Of a DNA stretch of 64,000 nt, positions 50,065 through 60,561 are shown in pieces. The notes beneath the pieces are model-generated. The model searched no databases. It was not told the DNA's origin and worked only from the letters and a program-made list of their open reading frames with translations. The stretch is from Gnetum montanum. Its lineage: Eukaryota > Streptophyta > Gnetopsida > Gnetales > Gnetaceae. The stretch covers positions 2,503-66,502 of the forward strand of contig MNCI01009433.1 of assembly GCA_015680685.1 (NCBI GenBank). Reading direction: 5' to 3'. The first letter of the stretch is position 1. Every line of letters begins with the position of its first letter. Both the position numbers and the translations under genes were made by a program.

Positions 50065-51170
50065 TATGCAAGCATATATCAAAATCTGGAAACATTGAAG
50101 GTGATCAAGTATCAATGATGCAATGCTACAACAAATGTACAAGTGAACACTATAACAACACATGTAGTGCAAAATCTATGGATACCAATACCAATGTCAA
50201 TAGATTCAGCAATTTGTATGATGATATTTTTCTACATATATTTTATCATTGAATGTATCTTACAAGATAGCAATAAGATGTTCTATGATTTCAAAATGAC
50301 ATATTTCACTACATACACACTTGCCACGATTGTATCTCCATATGGTAGACTATTTTTCTAGCTACAATGGTTACAAAGATCAATGGACAAAGATATGCAT
50401 CTATGAAGAAGTGGTAGACCATATGCTTTTGCATCACCTTCTAAAATAGGTAGAAGTGTTGTTGCTAGATACAATTTTCTTAGAATCAACTAAATCTTGG
50501 TTGCAAAGTGCAGCTGTTCATAGTGTTGAGTTTCTCACCTTGGTAAAATATGAAGAAGCCTATGTTTTTATGCATATCTTTGAAAGCTTTGAAACTTGAT
50601 GATTTTAAATTACTGAACCATTGTTACCCCTTATCTTTTACTTAGTTTCCACACTTAAGGCACTACCATCTTTGTGACATTACTGTAACTCCAAACTTGG
50701 GGCCCTTCCTTGAGAAATTTCCTATTATCTATTATATTTGACTAGAAAATGTTAGAGTGGATAGTTCCAACTACAACACCAACCAATTCTCAATCCTATT
50801 GAAGACTTTACAAATTTTGGAGATTGAGAATCCAAGAGCAATTATGGGATATCTCAAAATTCAGTTAGCATGTCCACACTTGCTGACTTTGGATATTTTG
50901 GATTTAGCACTGATTGTATTATGGACACAAGCAAGATGCCCACAATTGGAGAAACTAATATTTGATGAAGTTGGATTGCTAGAGACTCTATTTCCATGCA
51001 TGAAGCATGCAATGTCAGGCCAACATGGGTAGTTGCAAAGGCTAACCTTAAATGAGGACTTGACATGCCTAAAATGCAATGGGAGTAGCCTAGCTTGATT
51101 GAGAGCAACAAGGCACTACCAAGTACTAGAGAATGTAACAAGGTTTTCAAATTTGGAGATTCTAGTGCTT
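50065..51170 (+). pseudogene. F-box/LRR-like pseudogene, unit 12
   Basis: The F-box is poorly kept (NVNRFSNLYDDIFLHIF, then a frame slip). A TGA is at the SKRW site, followed by HIS instead of WIS. The LRR has a 91-codon open piece (50757-51032) with LQILEIENPRAIMGYLKI, CPHLLTLDILDLALIVLW and CPQLEKLIFDEVGLLETL; its PRAIMGYL text is shared with unit 10. Confidence 0.65.
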
Positions 51171-51890
51171 TCCTTGACATAGACTATGTTCCACCCAACG
51201 AAATCTTGCATACTATTTAGAACTGGATCAAGCATCTAAGGATTACAGCAAATTCTTTTAGGATAGATGAAAAGACATACATCTCATTAAGAATGGCCTA
51301 CACAGTTGGTAAAATTCTCTATTGGTGGTAGAATGTTGATCAAGGTTCAAAAGATCAAGTACTCAACAATGGATACCAAGGCTTGTTTATCACCTTACTA
51401 ATGGAATTCATAGTTGAAGTATCCACCAACTTGAAAATGCAAGATAAACTATTGTTAAGTTAGAGGAAATTGTACAAGCTTGAAGAATTTGAATAGTACA
51501 GTGTTGAATATGCTAAGGAGATCTATTGTTTGGCCTTGCACCGACACCCTCTCACCAATTATCTCTATCTAGGATCACTGCCAAAAAAATTAGGTCAATT
51601 GGTTCTCCATAATGCTCTTGTTGCCAACATTAATCTTTCTCTTTCTTAATTTGTTGATGTGGTTCATATAGTTCACCTACAGTTGCAAAAAGCATGCTAC
51701 AATCTAAGTTTGCACAAAATCCTGCCATCTACCGTAGTCTATCGCAACCTAGATGTTGTGTTTGGTTTTGTTAAAGAACAAAATTGAAGGAGTATTCCCA
51801 ACATCAACCTCAAACATTTTAACCTTGATCGCGATGAAAATATAGAATGTTTCCAATCAGAAGTAAGCCAAGGTAGTTTTTTCATCATAA
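51171..51890 (+). pseudogene. Capsid-like segment, unit 12
   Basis: Begins at the IDYVPPNEILHTI-type block. It contains YLGSLPKKLGQLVLHN and the shared stops; an extra deletion near 51790 shifts the KEQN text. Confidence 0.55.
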
Positions 51891-53401
51891 GTTCATCCAA
51901 AGAAATAGAGATTGCAATACCAATTCTATGCAAATATTAACATCTACAGTGGCCAAGCCGAATCCTAAATAAAAATAATAAAATAAAAGTAAAGATAAAT
52001 ATCCTAGACTTAAAAAAATGCACAAATTATACAAATTGAGCCAAGCCTCACAAAAGGATTGATATGGAAATTATAGGTATTAAACCTGTTCATCCAAAGA
52101 AATAGAGATTGCAATACCAATTCTATGCAAATATTAACATCTACAGTGGCCAAGCCGAATCCTAAATAAAAATAATAAAATAAAAGTAAAGATAAATATC
52201 CTAGCCTTAAAAAAATGCACAAATTATAGAAATTGAGCCAAGCCTCACAAAAGGATTGATATGGAAATTATAGGTATTAAACCTAAAAAAATAAGAGTTC
52301 AATGGAATCATAGCATTGTGATCTATTTTCTAGATTCACCCTTAAAAGAAATAAATATTTTCAATAGAAAATTTGGAGAAATAAATATTTTCAATGAGTC
52401 TAGGCACAACTAGAATGGCCACTAGAAAAAGATAAAATATAGGGAAGTGACTAAGCCTTACAAACAGATTGACAGAAATTATAGGTAATGTAGTAATGCC
52501 CAACCAATTAAAAGAGTGGATTTACTATAAAACTATCAATGACCTTATGCAGTAATTGATTGAAACTAAATTTAAATAAATGGAATAATCCCACCATTTC
52601 TAAAGCAATTATGAGAGCCCCCATAGGCACAAATTAATGAAATGGATCAAAGGAAAGCTAAAAATTTTAATCAACTCCTTAGCAACAAGGTTTATCAATA
52701 TGTTTTCATGATTACAGTCAATACCCTAAGACTTGTGCTAGTACTATGGGTCATGAGCCCCTCCTTTTACAGGCTTCCTATATGCTAAAACCATGTTGGA
52801 AAATCGAGGAGTTAGAAAGACACACTTGGTCTCTAACCTAAAAAGTCACATGGTAACTCCCTAAAATCATTCGTTCCTACTCAATCGTAGTGTCACAGGG
52901 TAACTCAGGGACTCATTCCCTACTTACACCCTTATATTTTATATTTTTATCCTCTTTCTTCTTCTTTTAGACTAAGATGCGACTTTTCAACTTCTAGAAA
53001 TGGTTCGACAAAGAAAGCCACGACTGAAGCGACACCTCACTTTTGCATAGCTACAGTTCAAGATTGTGTAACCTTCTTTCTACATAGGTGTAGTTTCTAA
53101 TATTGGGAAAAAAAATTGATCTAGTTTCTAGTTTTGTAATGGTAACCTCATTTTTGTGCAATCGTTGTTTACAATCTAGAAAAAAATTTGTAACTTCCTT
53201 TTTACACAATTGCAGTTTACAATTGTGAAAAGCTTTTATGACCTCCTTTCTACATAGCTATAGTTTTCAATATTAGAAAATATTTAAGCTCTAGTTTATA
53301 ATTTTGTAATAGTTTATTAACATTTTGATTTTAATGAGGATGTGTTTAACTATGATTTTTCACTCTTTCAATATCACAGGGAATAAATAGAGGTTCATCC
53401 C

Positions 53402-54522
53402 TAGTATGCAAAGATAGGTCAAATTCTAGAAACATTGAAGGTGATCAAGTATTGATGATGCAATGCTGCAAAAAAATGTACAAGGGAACGTTGTAATAGC
53501 ACTAGTAGTGTAGAATCTATTGATGTTGATACCAATGTTAATATATTTAGCAATTTGTACGATTATATCTTTTTGCATATTTTGTCATTGACTGTATCTT
53601 ACAACATAGTAGTAAGGTGTTCTATGCTTTCAAAATGATGGATCTCACTGCATACCCACCTACCATAGTTGTGTCTCCATATGGCAAACTATTTTTCTAG
53701 CTATGATGCTTACGAAGATTACTGGACAGAGATATGCATCTATGAAGAAGTGGTAGACCATCTACTTCTACATCACCTAGTAAAATAGGTAGAAGTGTTG
53801 TCAATAGATACAATTTTCTCAGAATCAACTAAAGCTTGGTTGCAAAGTGTTGGTCACTAGATAGCGTTGAGTTTCTCACCTTGGTAAACTATGAAGAAGC
53901 CTATGTTTTTGACAATTTTTTTATGCATGTCTTTGAAAACTTTGAAACTTGATGGTTCTAAATTACTAAACAATTATTACCCCTTATCTCTTACCTAGTT
54001 TCCACACTTAAGGCATTGTCATCTTTGTGAAGTTACTGTAACTCTAGACTTGGGGCCTTTCCTTGATAAATTCCCTATTCTCTATTATCTTTAACTAGAA
54101 AATGTTAGATTGGATAGTTTCAGCTACAACACTAGCCAATTCTCAATCCCATTGAAGAATCTACAAATTTTAGAGATTGAGAATCTCAGAGTAAACATGG
54201 GATATATCAAAATTCAATTAGCATGTCCACACTTACTTACTTTGGACATTTTAGATTTAGCATTGATTGTACTATGGCCATAAGCAAGATGCCCACAATT
54301 GGAGAAATTGATATTTAATGGAGTTGGATTACTAGAGACTCTATTTCCATGTGTGAAGCATGTAATGTCAGGCCAACATGGGTAGTTGCAATGGCTAACT
54401 TTGGAAGGGGACTTGACATGCCTAAAATTCAATGGAAGTACCATAGCCTAATTGAGAGCAACAAGGCACCAGCAAGTACTAGAGAATGTAGTAAGCTTTT
54501 TAAATTTGGAGATTCTGGTGCT
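53402..54522 (+). pseudogene. F-box/LRR-like pseudogene, unit 13
   Basis: An extra base in the lead (GCAAAAAAATG) shifts the frame. The F-box reads NVNIFSNLYDYIFLHILSL. A short insertion near 53850 (TGTTGGTCACTAGATAGC) interrupts the VEFLTL block. The remaining LRR text matches the other units, and an antisense 76-codon frame overlaps it. Confidence 0.6.
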
Positions 54523-55250
54523 TTCCTCGACATAGACTATGTTCCACCCAACGACATCCTGCATACTATTGAGAACTATATCAAGTATCTAAGGATTACA
54601 ACAAATTCTTTTAGGACAGATGAAAAGATAGACATCTCATTAGGAATGACCTACATAGCTGGTAAAATTTGCTATTGGTGGCATAATGTTGATCAGGCTT
54701 CAAAAGATCAAGTGGATACCAAGGTTTGTTTATCACTTTGCTAACAAAATTCATAGTTGAAGTATCCACCAACTTGAAAATGCAAGATAAACTATTGTTA
54801 AGTTAGAGGGAATTGTACAAGCTTGAAGAATTTGAATAGTATGGTTCTAAATAGTCTAAGGAGATCTATCATTTGGCCTTGCACCAAGATCCTCTTACCA
54901 ATTATCTCTATCTAGGATCATTTCTAAACAAATTAGGTCAATTGGTTCTCCATAATGCTCTTGCTACCAACATTAATTTTTCTCTTTCTTATTTTGTTTA
55001 TGTGGTTCATATGATTCGACTGGAGTTACAAAAAGCATGCTACAATCTAAGTTTGCACAAGATCCTGCCATCTACCATAGTCTATTGCAAATTGGATGGC
55101 ATGTTTGGTTCTGTTAAAGAACAACATCAAAGGAAGTCTTCTTGACTCCAACCTCAAAGATTTCAACCTCAACCACAATGAAGACAAAGAATGTTTCGAG
55201 TTAGAAGTAAGCCAAGGAAGTTTCATTATCATAAGTTCATCCAAAGTAGA
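54523..55250 (+). pseudogene. Capsid-like segment, unit 13 (most open)
   Basis: The frame 54349-54744 is open for 131 codons and carries the longest capsid N-terminal text: FLDIDYVPPNDILHTI, then DEKIDISLGMTYIAGKI and CYWWHNVDQASKDQV. A WW preceded by a basic/hydrophobic helix and followed by a helix is typical of caulimovirid capsid and Ty3 gag cores. A second open piece, 54873-55145, has tyrosine (TAT) where other units have the SLS-stop. It lacks the roughly 9-base LNSGYQ-type insert. Confidence 0.65.
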
Positions 55251-55785
55251 AAGTAGGCCAATAAGAAATTAGTCTACTACTATAACTACAAAGAGCATGG
55301 TTATTATGCTTATGAATGTTCTCATAAGCACTAAACTCCTCCCAAGATCAAAGGTTTCTTTGAAACCTATGGTGAAGAATGGAAGACTATTAAAACTCTT
55401 CAAGAATTAGAAGCCTACATGCTCTAAGGAGAAAAGGTTTATTGACTTCAATGCTCCAATTTGGACTCTAGCATTGATTTGGCTACTTCTAGTACTAATC
55501 AAGAGGATGGAAGCTAGAGAGTTTGAATGGTGAAAAGCTCCATTGACGATAGGTAGTTAGAAGACCTTGAAGAGCTTGAGTATTATCTCAATAAAGATGA
55601 AATGAAACTCCATTCAAATTCCTCAGTATCAATTGCCCAAATTTTTACTAACCCATTTGCTGCAAGTACACCAAATGTTGCTTCTTCTTCTTCTTCCCAT
55701 GATGAGATGATGAATCCCTAGTATCACCATTATATCCAAAACATCTAGCCTTGTTATTAGAAGATAACAACTCTAGTGGTGATAG
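55251..55785 (+). pseudogene. Zinc knuckle and linker, right viral copy
   Basis: Text YYNYKEHGYYAYEC at about 55285-55330 matches the left copy's knuckle but with the first cysteine also lost to tyrosine. The acidic linker LEDLEELEYYLNKDEMK follows, then Ser-rich SSSSSSHDEM text. Several stops and one frame change occur before the protease piece. Confidence 0.55.
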
Positions 55786-56367
55786 TTGGTGCTTTTAGAC
55801 ACCTCGATTGTCTCTAAGGTACCTCCAAAGTTCAAAATCATGCCCTATGAGAAGTCTTATCCCAATTCCAAAGACATTGAACTTAGCACAACCAAGTCAT
55901 CATTAGCCTCATCTCTACCAAAGCATGTGATGTATCAAATGAAGAAGACTATTTCAACAATTTGTATTTTGCTAATCCCTCTCAAGATCATTGTTGATGA
56001 AAAAGCCAAATGGAGAAAGTTCATAGCATTCATTGACACAAGTTCTACTTTAAATTTTGCTCATGCCAAAGTTATTAAAAATTGGGTAAAATCCTCTAAG
56101 CAATTGAAAATAGAAACAATGAATGATGTTTGCTATTTAAGTCAGTTTTCTCTTAAAGTACCTTTAAAGTTTGAAGATACTTTTTTAGATGAAACAAACT
56201 TTGTTCGAATTAGTAATAGTGGATATGATGTGGGTCTTTGTGCAATTTTTATGGAATCCATCTCTTCACACACAATTGGCAAAGAACTCATTGTTATTAC
56301 AGCTGAAGGAAAAAAGATAGTAGTCAAAAGCAAAAAGAAAAGGGTAAATGAAGAGGTTGTTATTTAG
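55786..56367 (+). pseudogene. Aspartic protease, right viral copy
   Basis: A 193-codon open frame. The active-site loop is AFIDTSSTLNF: the catalytic D-T is kept but the glycine of D-T-G is serine (GGT to AGT), which would be expected to inactivate it. The rest follows the left copy (9599-9030) from KIMPYEKSY to GKELIVITAEGK. The frame ends with a basic tail KSKKKRVNEEVV not seen in the left copy's open frame, then the stop that overlaps the deletion join. Confidence 0.7.
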
Positions 56368-56772
56368 ATGATTTTTTTATCTTCTTCAATATTGTGGCTA
56401 ATCATCATGATCATTTACGTCAATTTGCTAAATTATGTAAAACCCATGGCATAAGGTTATTTTCTAATCCTAAAAAGTTCCAAGTTTGTCAAAACCAAGT
56501 TGAATTTTTAGGTGTCTTAATTAAAGATTGTAAAATCCATATACAACCCCATGTGTTGCAAAAAATCCATTAATTTCCTGATAGGCTTGAGTCCAAATAA
56601 CAATGTATGAGGTTTTTGAGTTGTATTAACTATGTGTGCAAACACATAGATCACCTTTTTGATAGGACATACCACATTAAAAGATGTAATAATGCAACTC
56701 CCTTTGCATGGACATCAGAAGCAACAAAACAAGTCATTCAACTCAAACAGATCTGCCAAAAGCTACCTGTAC
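56368..56772 (+). pseudogene. Reverse transcriptase C-terminal fragment, right viral copy
   Basis: Starts at the DDFFIF part of the catalytic YxDD block (TAGATGATTTTTTTATC) and continues with THGIRLFSNPKKFQV, NQVEFLGVLIKDCKI, and a later open piece 56607-56804 (FLSCINYVCKHIDHLFDR, TPFAWT). Compared with the left copy, about 750 bp covering the RT fingers and palm are missing. The last residues before 56772 are viral; those after belong to the LTR. Confidence 0.65.
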
Positions 56773-59370
56773 TGTCCGAAATCATCGGTGAGAGGCTGGA
56801 ATGAATAGACACCGAGAGATCTATGGATGAAATAATAATACCCTACCTTCGTGCGAGGGCAAGTTGGAAATAAATGAAGGTAGAGTGCCTTGGATGGTCT
56901 TCACGTAGATCAAACAAGGACTTCCCCTAGCGTATGCAATGGCAGTGCACCGGGTTATTGTAAACAAACGTAAACGTGGACAAGCGCAAACAAGGTGTAA
57001 ACAGAAAATAATGTAAACTATAAATATGATTGGAAAAAATGTAACTGTTTATATTGATTGAAAATTACAAAGAAGTGCACTGGTTAGAACGTAGTTGCAG
57101 AATGATTGCAAGGTGGACGTTTAGCCCCGATGTGAATGGATACTGGGAAATACAGGTTTTTGGTTGCAGGTTTTGCAGTGTGACCAAGATTTCCCTTGCT
57201 CAGTGTGACCAAGTCTAATGCCCAATGTATGAAATGTTTCCTGGAATGTTCAGCATATAAGATGTACATGATGCTCCATGATTAAATTTTCCAAGCCCCC
57301 GATCTAGTGGAAAAATAGGAGATTTATAGTATCTTGGACGTGAGATTCAGATCTGGGAGAAGATCAGTGGCTATGGGGTGAGAAAAATTTACATCGGGTG
57401 ACAGGTCTGTGCATTGAATGGATGCATGAAATGTTATAATGTACAGTGTGCAGCGTAACCAAGATCTCTTAAGCTGATGTGTGTAATCCACAGCGTAAGA
57501 GCTTGATATGCTGAAAAATGCAAAATGTACAAAGAATGTTAAAGTACAAGGGTGGATCTGGATGTCTAGCCATTGGATCTGTGGATCTGTGCTATTTTTG
57601 CTTGACCAAGGCCTCCAGCATGATTGGATCTAGATCTGGCATGTCTGAAGTGTGTCCTGGTGTCAACGTCTGGCATCCAACATCCAGCATATGAAAGTGC
57701 TTACGCTGGGTTTACACTGTTGGAAGCATGTCAACGTGACTAACAGTGTATGACCTAAAAATAGTGCATTTTTAACCCATTTTTGACTTTGAGACCTATT
57801 TTTAGAGTGGATATGCATGCCATGGGTCATGAGGATTCTGTGTGCTAGATTTGGACTGATTTGGACGTCGTTTTGGCCCTGTTTTTGTTGATGACGCTAG
57901 CATTATGCTGTGCAACATCTGAAAAAGTAACCCCAACATCACCAAGTGTTTTTGACCTATTTTGAGCTCATTTTTGTATGCTGATGCCTATTTAATGTTG
58001 CTTGACTACTGCCTACTCTCCAGGGTGGCCTGGGTGAAAAGTTTGACTCTGTTTGATTTTTGTTTCAAGCCTGTTTAGTTTGGTCACATTGTGCTTACGC
58101 TGTGCAGCGTGACCAAAGTGTGGCCCCAACATGACCAAGCGTAAATGGCACATTTGAAGCCCAAATCATAATTTTCTAAAGCCTATGAACATGTACAATT
58201 ATTTCCTAGCTCCTGGGAGTCAAATTCATGTCAAAATTCTGCCTGGAGGTGCCTAAATTAAGCCGTTCTTGTTTGGTCACACTGTGTAGTGTCTGAAAAA
58301 GTAACTCCAACGTCACCAAGTCAAAACGACATATTTGAGGCTAAAATTTGGAGTTTTTGAAGCCTAGGAGTTGTTCGAGGTCTTGTTGAAGGTCATGGGG
58401 GGTCCTTGTGCTCAATTTTGGCATGTTTTGGCTCAGTTTTGGGGCTCCAAAAGTTGGTGACACTGATCCTTACGCTTTGTAGCACAAGAAAATGTAACCA
58501 AAGTGTACTTAGCCAAAACCAAGTATTTTGGGCCTAAAATTTTTGATTCTGGATACTGAAAGTTGATGCAGCCGCTTGTGGGTCCCAAGGGGGACATTGC
58601 CTATTGAATCGCGAAGCATCGGGGGTTGTTTCAGAGGCCTCCAAGTTTGGTCATGCTGTATTCATGCTTGGGTAGCTGCATGACTTAGCTTGAATCTTGT
58701 TTGAAAGTGCTAGGCCAAAATTTTGTGGTGTTTCATTAGCCCCTCTTTGTTGATGCCTGAAGGAATCTACCCAAGAGGCACTGACAAAGAAGTACAAAAC
58801 ACCACGAGCAACTAGATATTAAGCATTGTTCTTTGGCACTTGGCTAGATGTCATCGCACCGTGTTTAGAAGTACATGGGATCGAGAAATGAGGTTTTGAG
58901 ATGTGTAGGGAGAAGGTTTATAACTATGAGATTGGAGATTGATGAAGGGATGATTTTTTTTAATTGTAAGAATAGGAATGCTCTTGTGTGAATAGATCAT
59001 GTTGGTCCTTGTCAATAGCGAGTATCTAGCAGACTTGGGACCAAGGCATGGGATGTGCATCCTTTGGAGGAACGAGACTTTTGTATCATGTTTAAGAGAA
59101 CTCATTGTCACAACCAAATCCACGTGGTGAGGTGGTGTGTTCTTTAGAGAAACAGGACCCTTGTTGAGTGTCAAATGGAACCCGTTGTCTAACAGCCAAA
59201 GCCACGCGGTGAGATGCAACATGATTTTTGGAGACATGAGTGTTTTCTTCCAAGACAAGTACTTTCCTGCCTAGGGCTTGTATGGGAAGTGCCAAGGGTC
59301 TTGTGATAGATTTTGCTTTTTGATTTTATATATATATATATATTTTCTCTTTTTTTTTATTTTCTGGACA
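56773..59370 (-). mobile_element. 3' LTR of a Ty3/Gypsy-type element (2.6 kb)
   Basis: On the plus strand it begins TGTCCGAAATC and ends TTCTGGACA, giving 5-bp inverted ends TGTCC/GGACA. Immediately beyond the right end, the minus strand reads GAGAGAGAGCTC, a purine-rich tract where the polypurine tract of a minus-strand element should lie. The left end cuts the viral RT fragment; the outside 5 bases are TGTAC (56768-56772). The interior has degenerate repeats at 57690-58720 and several chance frames. A TA dinucleotide run lies at 59327-59343. Confidence 0.65.
57690..58720. repeat. Degenerate repeats inside the LTR
   Basis: A theme recurs every 150-250 bp: a start such as TTGGTCACACTGTG or GGTCACATTGTGCTTACGCTGTG, then GTAACCCCAACATCACCAAG, then GACCTATTTTGA or ATATTTGAGGC. 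It is seen at about 57700, 57920, 58080, 58275, 58455 and 58650. Copies are too diverged to set an exact period by eye. Confidence 0.5.
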
Positions 59371-59382
59371 GAGCTCTCTCTC
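59371..59382 (-). other. Probable polypurine tract
   Basis: Minus-strand GAGAGAGAGCTC directly adjoins the LTR start. In LTR retrotransposons this tract primes plus-strand DNA synthesis. The call depends on the LTR boundary at 59370 being right. Confidence 0.45.
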
Positions 59383-59900
59383 AATGTTATACTTGTGCTC
59401 GTGTGCTTGCATCTGTTTCATTTGTTGTGTTGTGTGTTGCAATTGCCTAGAGAGTTACAGTGTGCAACCATGTGTTTAAAGTTTTGGGGTGACTGGGATG
59501 TATCTAGGAACTATAACTAAACATGCTAGAGAGGACATGTTAGGGAATAAGAGATGTTTGGAGAACTGGGAATGTACTTGTGAATGGTTTGATTAACCTG
59601 GTTACATGCATCAGGAACAATGTGTTACTTCATCACTGTCATGAAGTGCATCCATGTATGAACACCTCTGAGTGTCATCCTACAAACACAACTCCAACAA
59701 GACAAGAAAACCATGAGAAAATGAGTTAGCTTAACATTTTAAACATGGATGCAACCGATGGAATGAAGACACCACGTGTGACCGCAAGCAAACAAAATTG
59801 AGCAGCAATAATGTTGTTAGAGTCCATGTGATGAATTCATGTAGAAGGTTGATGAAGACATGGCATTTGATTTCAGCAATAGATTAGTAGGCCAATTAAG
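59383..59900. other. Element 3' region, no gene seen
   Basis: Lies between the polypurine tract and the tandem repeats, inside the minus-strand element, where an autonomous element would have integrase or RNase H. No such motif was found in any frame. Confidence 0.5.
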
Positions 59901-59945
59901 AAGTTTCTAGTCTATAGTCTTGGCAGACTGTCATGGGTTAGTTTT

Positions 59946-60225
59946 ACGTCATAACCTATTGAACGTTGCCAATTTAGCATCATAGCGGACAGTGCAATGC
60001 TAGTTTATAGTCGTGGTAGACTATGGAGAGGCAAAATAGTTTATAGTCTTAGCGAACTCTATCAGATGAGAGTGTGGTAGTTTANACGTCATAACCTATT
60101 GGACGTTGCCAATTTAGCATCATAGCGGACAGTGCAATGCTAGTTTATAGTCATGGTAGACTATGGAGAGGCAAACTAGTTTATAGTCTTAGCGAACTCT
60201 ATCAGATGAGAGTGTGGTAGTTTAT
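59946..60225. repeat. Two copies of a 140-bp tandem repeat, with one ambiguous base at the join
   Basis: ACGTCATAACCTATTG starts at 59946 and again at 60086; about 137 of 140 positions agree by eye. The single N at 60085 sits exactly at the boundary. The unit itself contains shorter TAGTTTATAGTC motifs. Confidence 0.8.
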
Positions 60226-60240
60226 TGTCATTCCAGACGA

Positions 60241-60430
60241 TCTCTGGTATCAGTTTTAGGTCATGATGCCAGGACCGCTCTGTGGTATCAATTTATCATC
60301 ATGATTCCAGGATGAATCTGTGGTATCGATTTACCGTCATGATGCTAGGATGAATCTGTGGTATCAGTTTATCATCATGATGCTAGGACAATTCTGTGGT
60401 ATCAATTTACCGTCATGATGCCAGGAAAAT
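60241..60430. repeat. 38-bp minisatellite, five copies
   Basis: Copies start at 60241, 60279, 60317, 60355 and 60393, each like TCTGTGGTATCAATTTA then CATGATGCCAGGA. The spacing is exactly 38 bp throughout. There are no unique spacers between copies. Confidence 0.9.
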
Positions 60431-60561
60431 GTGTGGATGAATGCACATACGTCTAGGTGATCCTGTAAAAGAAGAAACTAGAGAACACAATGTCAAGTAG
60501 TAACTACTGAAAATAGAACCTAAATGCACAAGAAAAATAGAAAATAATGTGAATAGTGGTA

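Larger units (their letters stand above)
48699..51890 (+). repeat. Array unit 12
   Basis: 3.19 kb. Leader 48699-49680, minisatellite 49690-50020, F-box/LRR 50065-51170, capsid-like 51171-51890. The viral end point is deleted, so the unit passes from TTCATCCAAAG straight into the next leader (GAAATAGAGATTGC). Confidence 0.85.
12588..55250 (+). repeat. Tandem array of F-box/LRR-capsid composite units
   Basis: A head-to-tail array of 13 units plus one partial leading unit. The landmark TTTTCAACTTCC/TAGAT recurs at about 14250, 17779, 20996, 24214, 30187, 32155, 35343, 38563, 40548, 43758, 46488, 49645 and 52988. Most intervals are 3.16-3.22 kb; two are about 1.97 kb. Each complete unit holds: (a) a leader of about 950 bp containing a diverged 250-bp duplication; (b) a 48-bp minisatellite; (c) an F-box followed by LRR-like sequence; (d) a capsid-like block ending at a fixed point (AAGTAGGC). 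Units differ by scattered substitutions and small indels, so most are old copies. Confidence 0.9.
51891..55250 (+). repeat. Array unit 13 (last), with a recent 197-bp duplication
   Basis: 3.36 kb, about 200 bp longer than normal because 51891-52087 is repeated at 52088-52284 with only a few differences. Minisatellite 53030-53370, F-box/LRR 53402-54522, capsid-like 54523-55250. Unlike other units, the capsid text does not stop at the fixed end point but continues into the viral knuckle and protease. Confidence 0.85.
55251..56772 (+). mobile_element. Endogenous caulimovirid-like fragment, right copy
   Basis: Directly continues the capsid of unit 13 through knuckle, protease and part of RT, on the plus strand. 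It therefore shows what originally followed the capsid block before array formation. It ends abruptly at 56772 at the LTR of the Ty3/Gypsy-type element, inside the RT/RNase H region (reading QLKQICQKLPVL). It has a large internal deletion between protease and RT. Confidence 0.75.

Noticed and set aside
47685-51180. Recurrent antisense frames of SLVLASALLLSIRLGYSHCILGM type
   Set aside because: A second antisense reading of the same LRR region; the hydrophobic look follows from the leucine-rich sense strand.
33362-54444. Recurrent antisense frames of 63-76 codons (ending KCGHAN) in many units
   Set aside because: They lie opposite the LRR text and recur because the units are copies; no independent motif or start signal supports a gene.
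14659-55145. Shared in-frame stops as programmed readthrough or RNA editing
   Set aside because: Many further stops and frameshifts are private to units, and nuclear editing of this kind is not expected; pseudogene decay explains them.
59327-59343. TATATATA run as a promoter
   Set aside because: A simple dinucleotide run at the LTR edge; its position in U3 is wrong for a TATA box and no start site can be assigned.
60241-60430. 38-bp repeats as a CRISPR array
   Set aside because: Copies are directly adjacent with no unique spacers, and the context is a plant retroelement.
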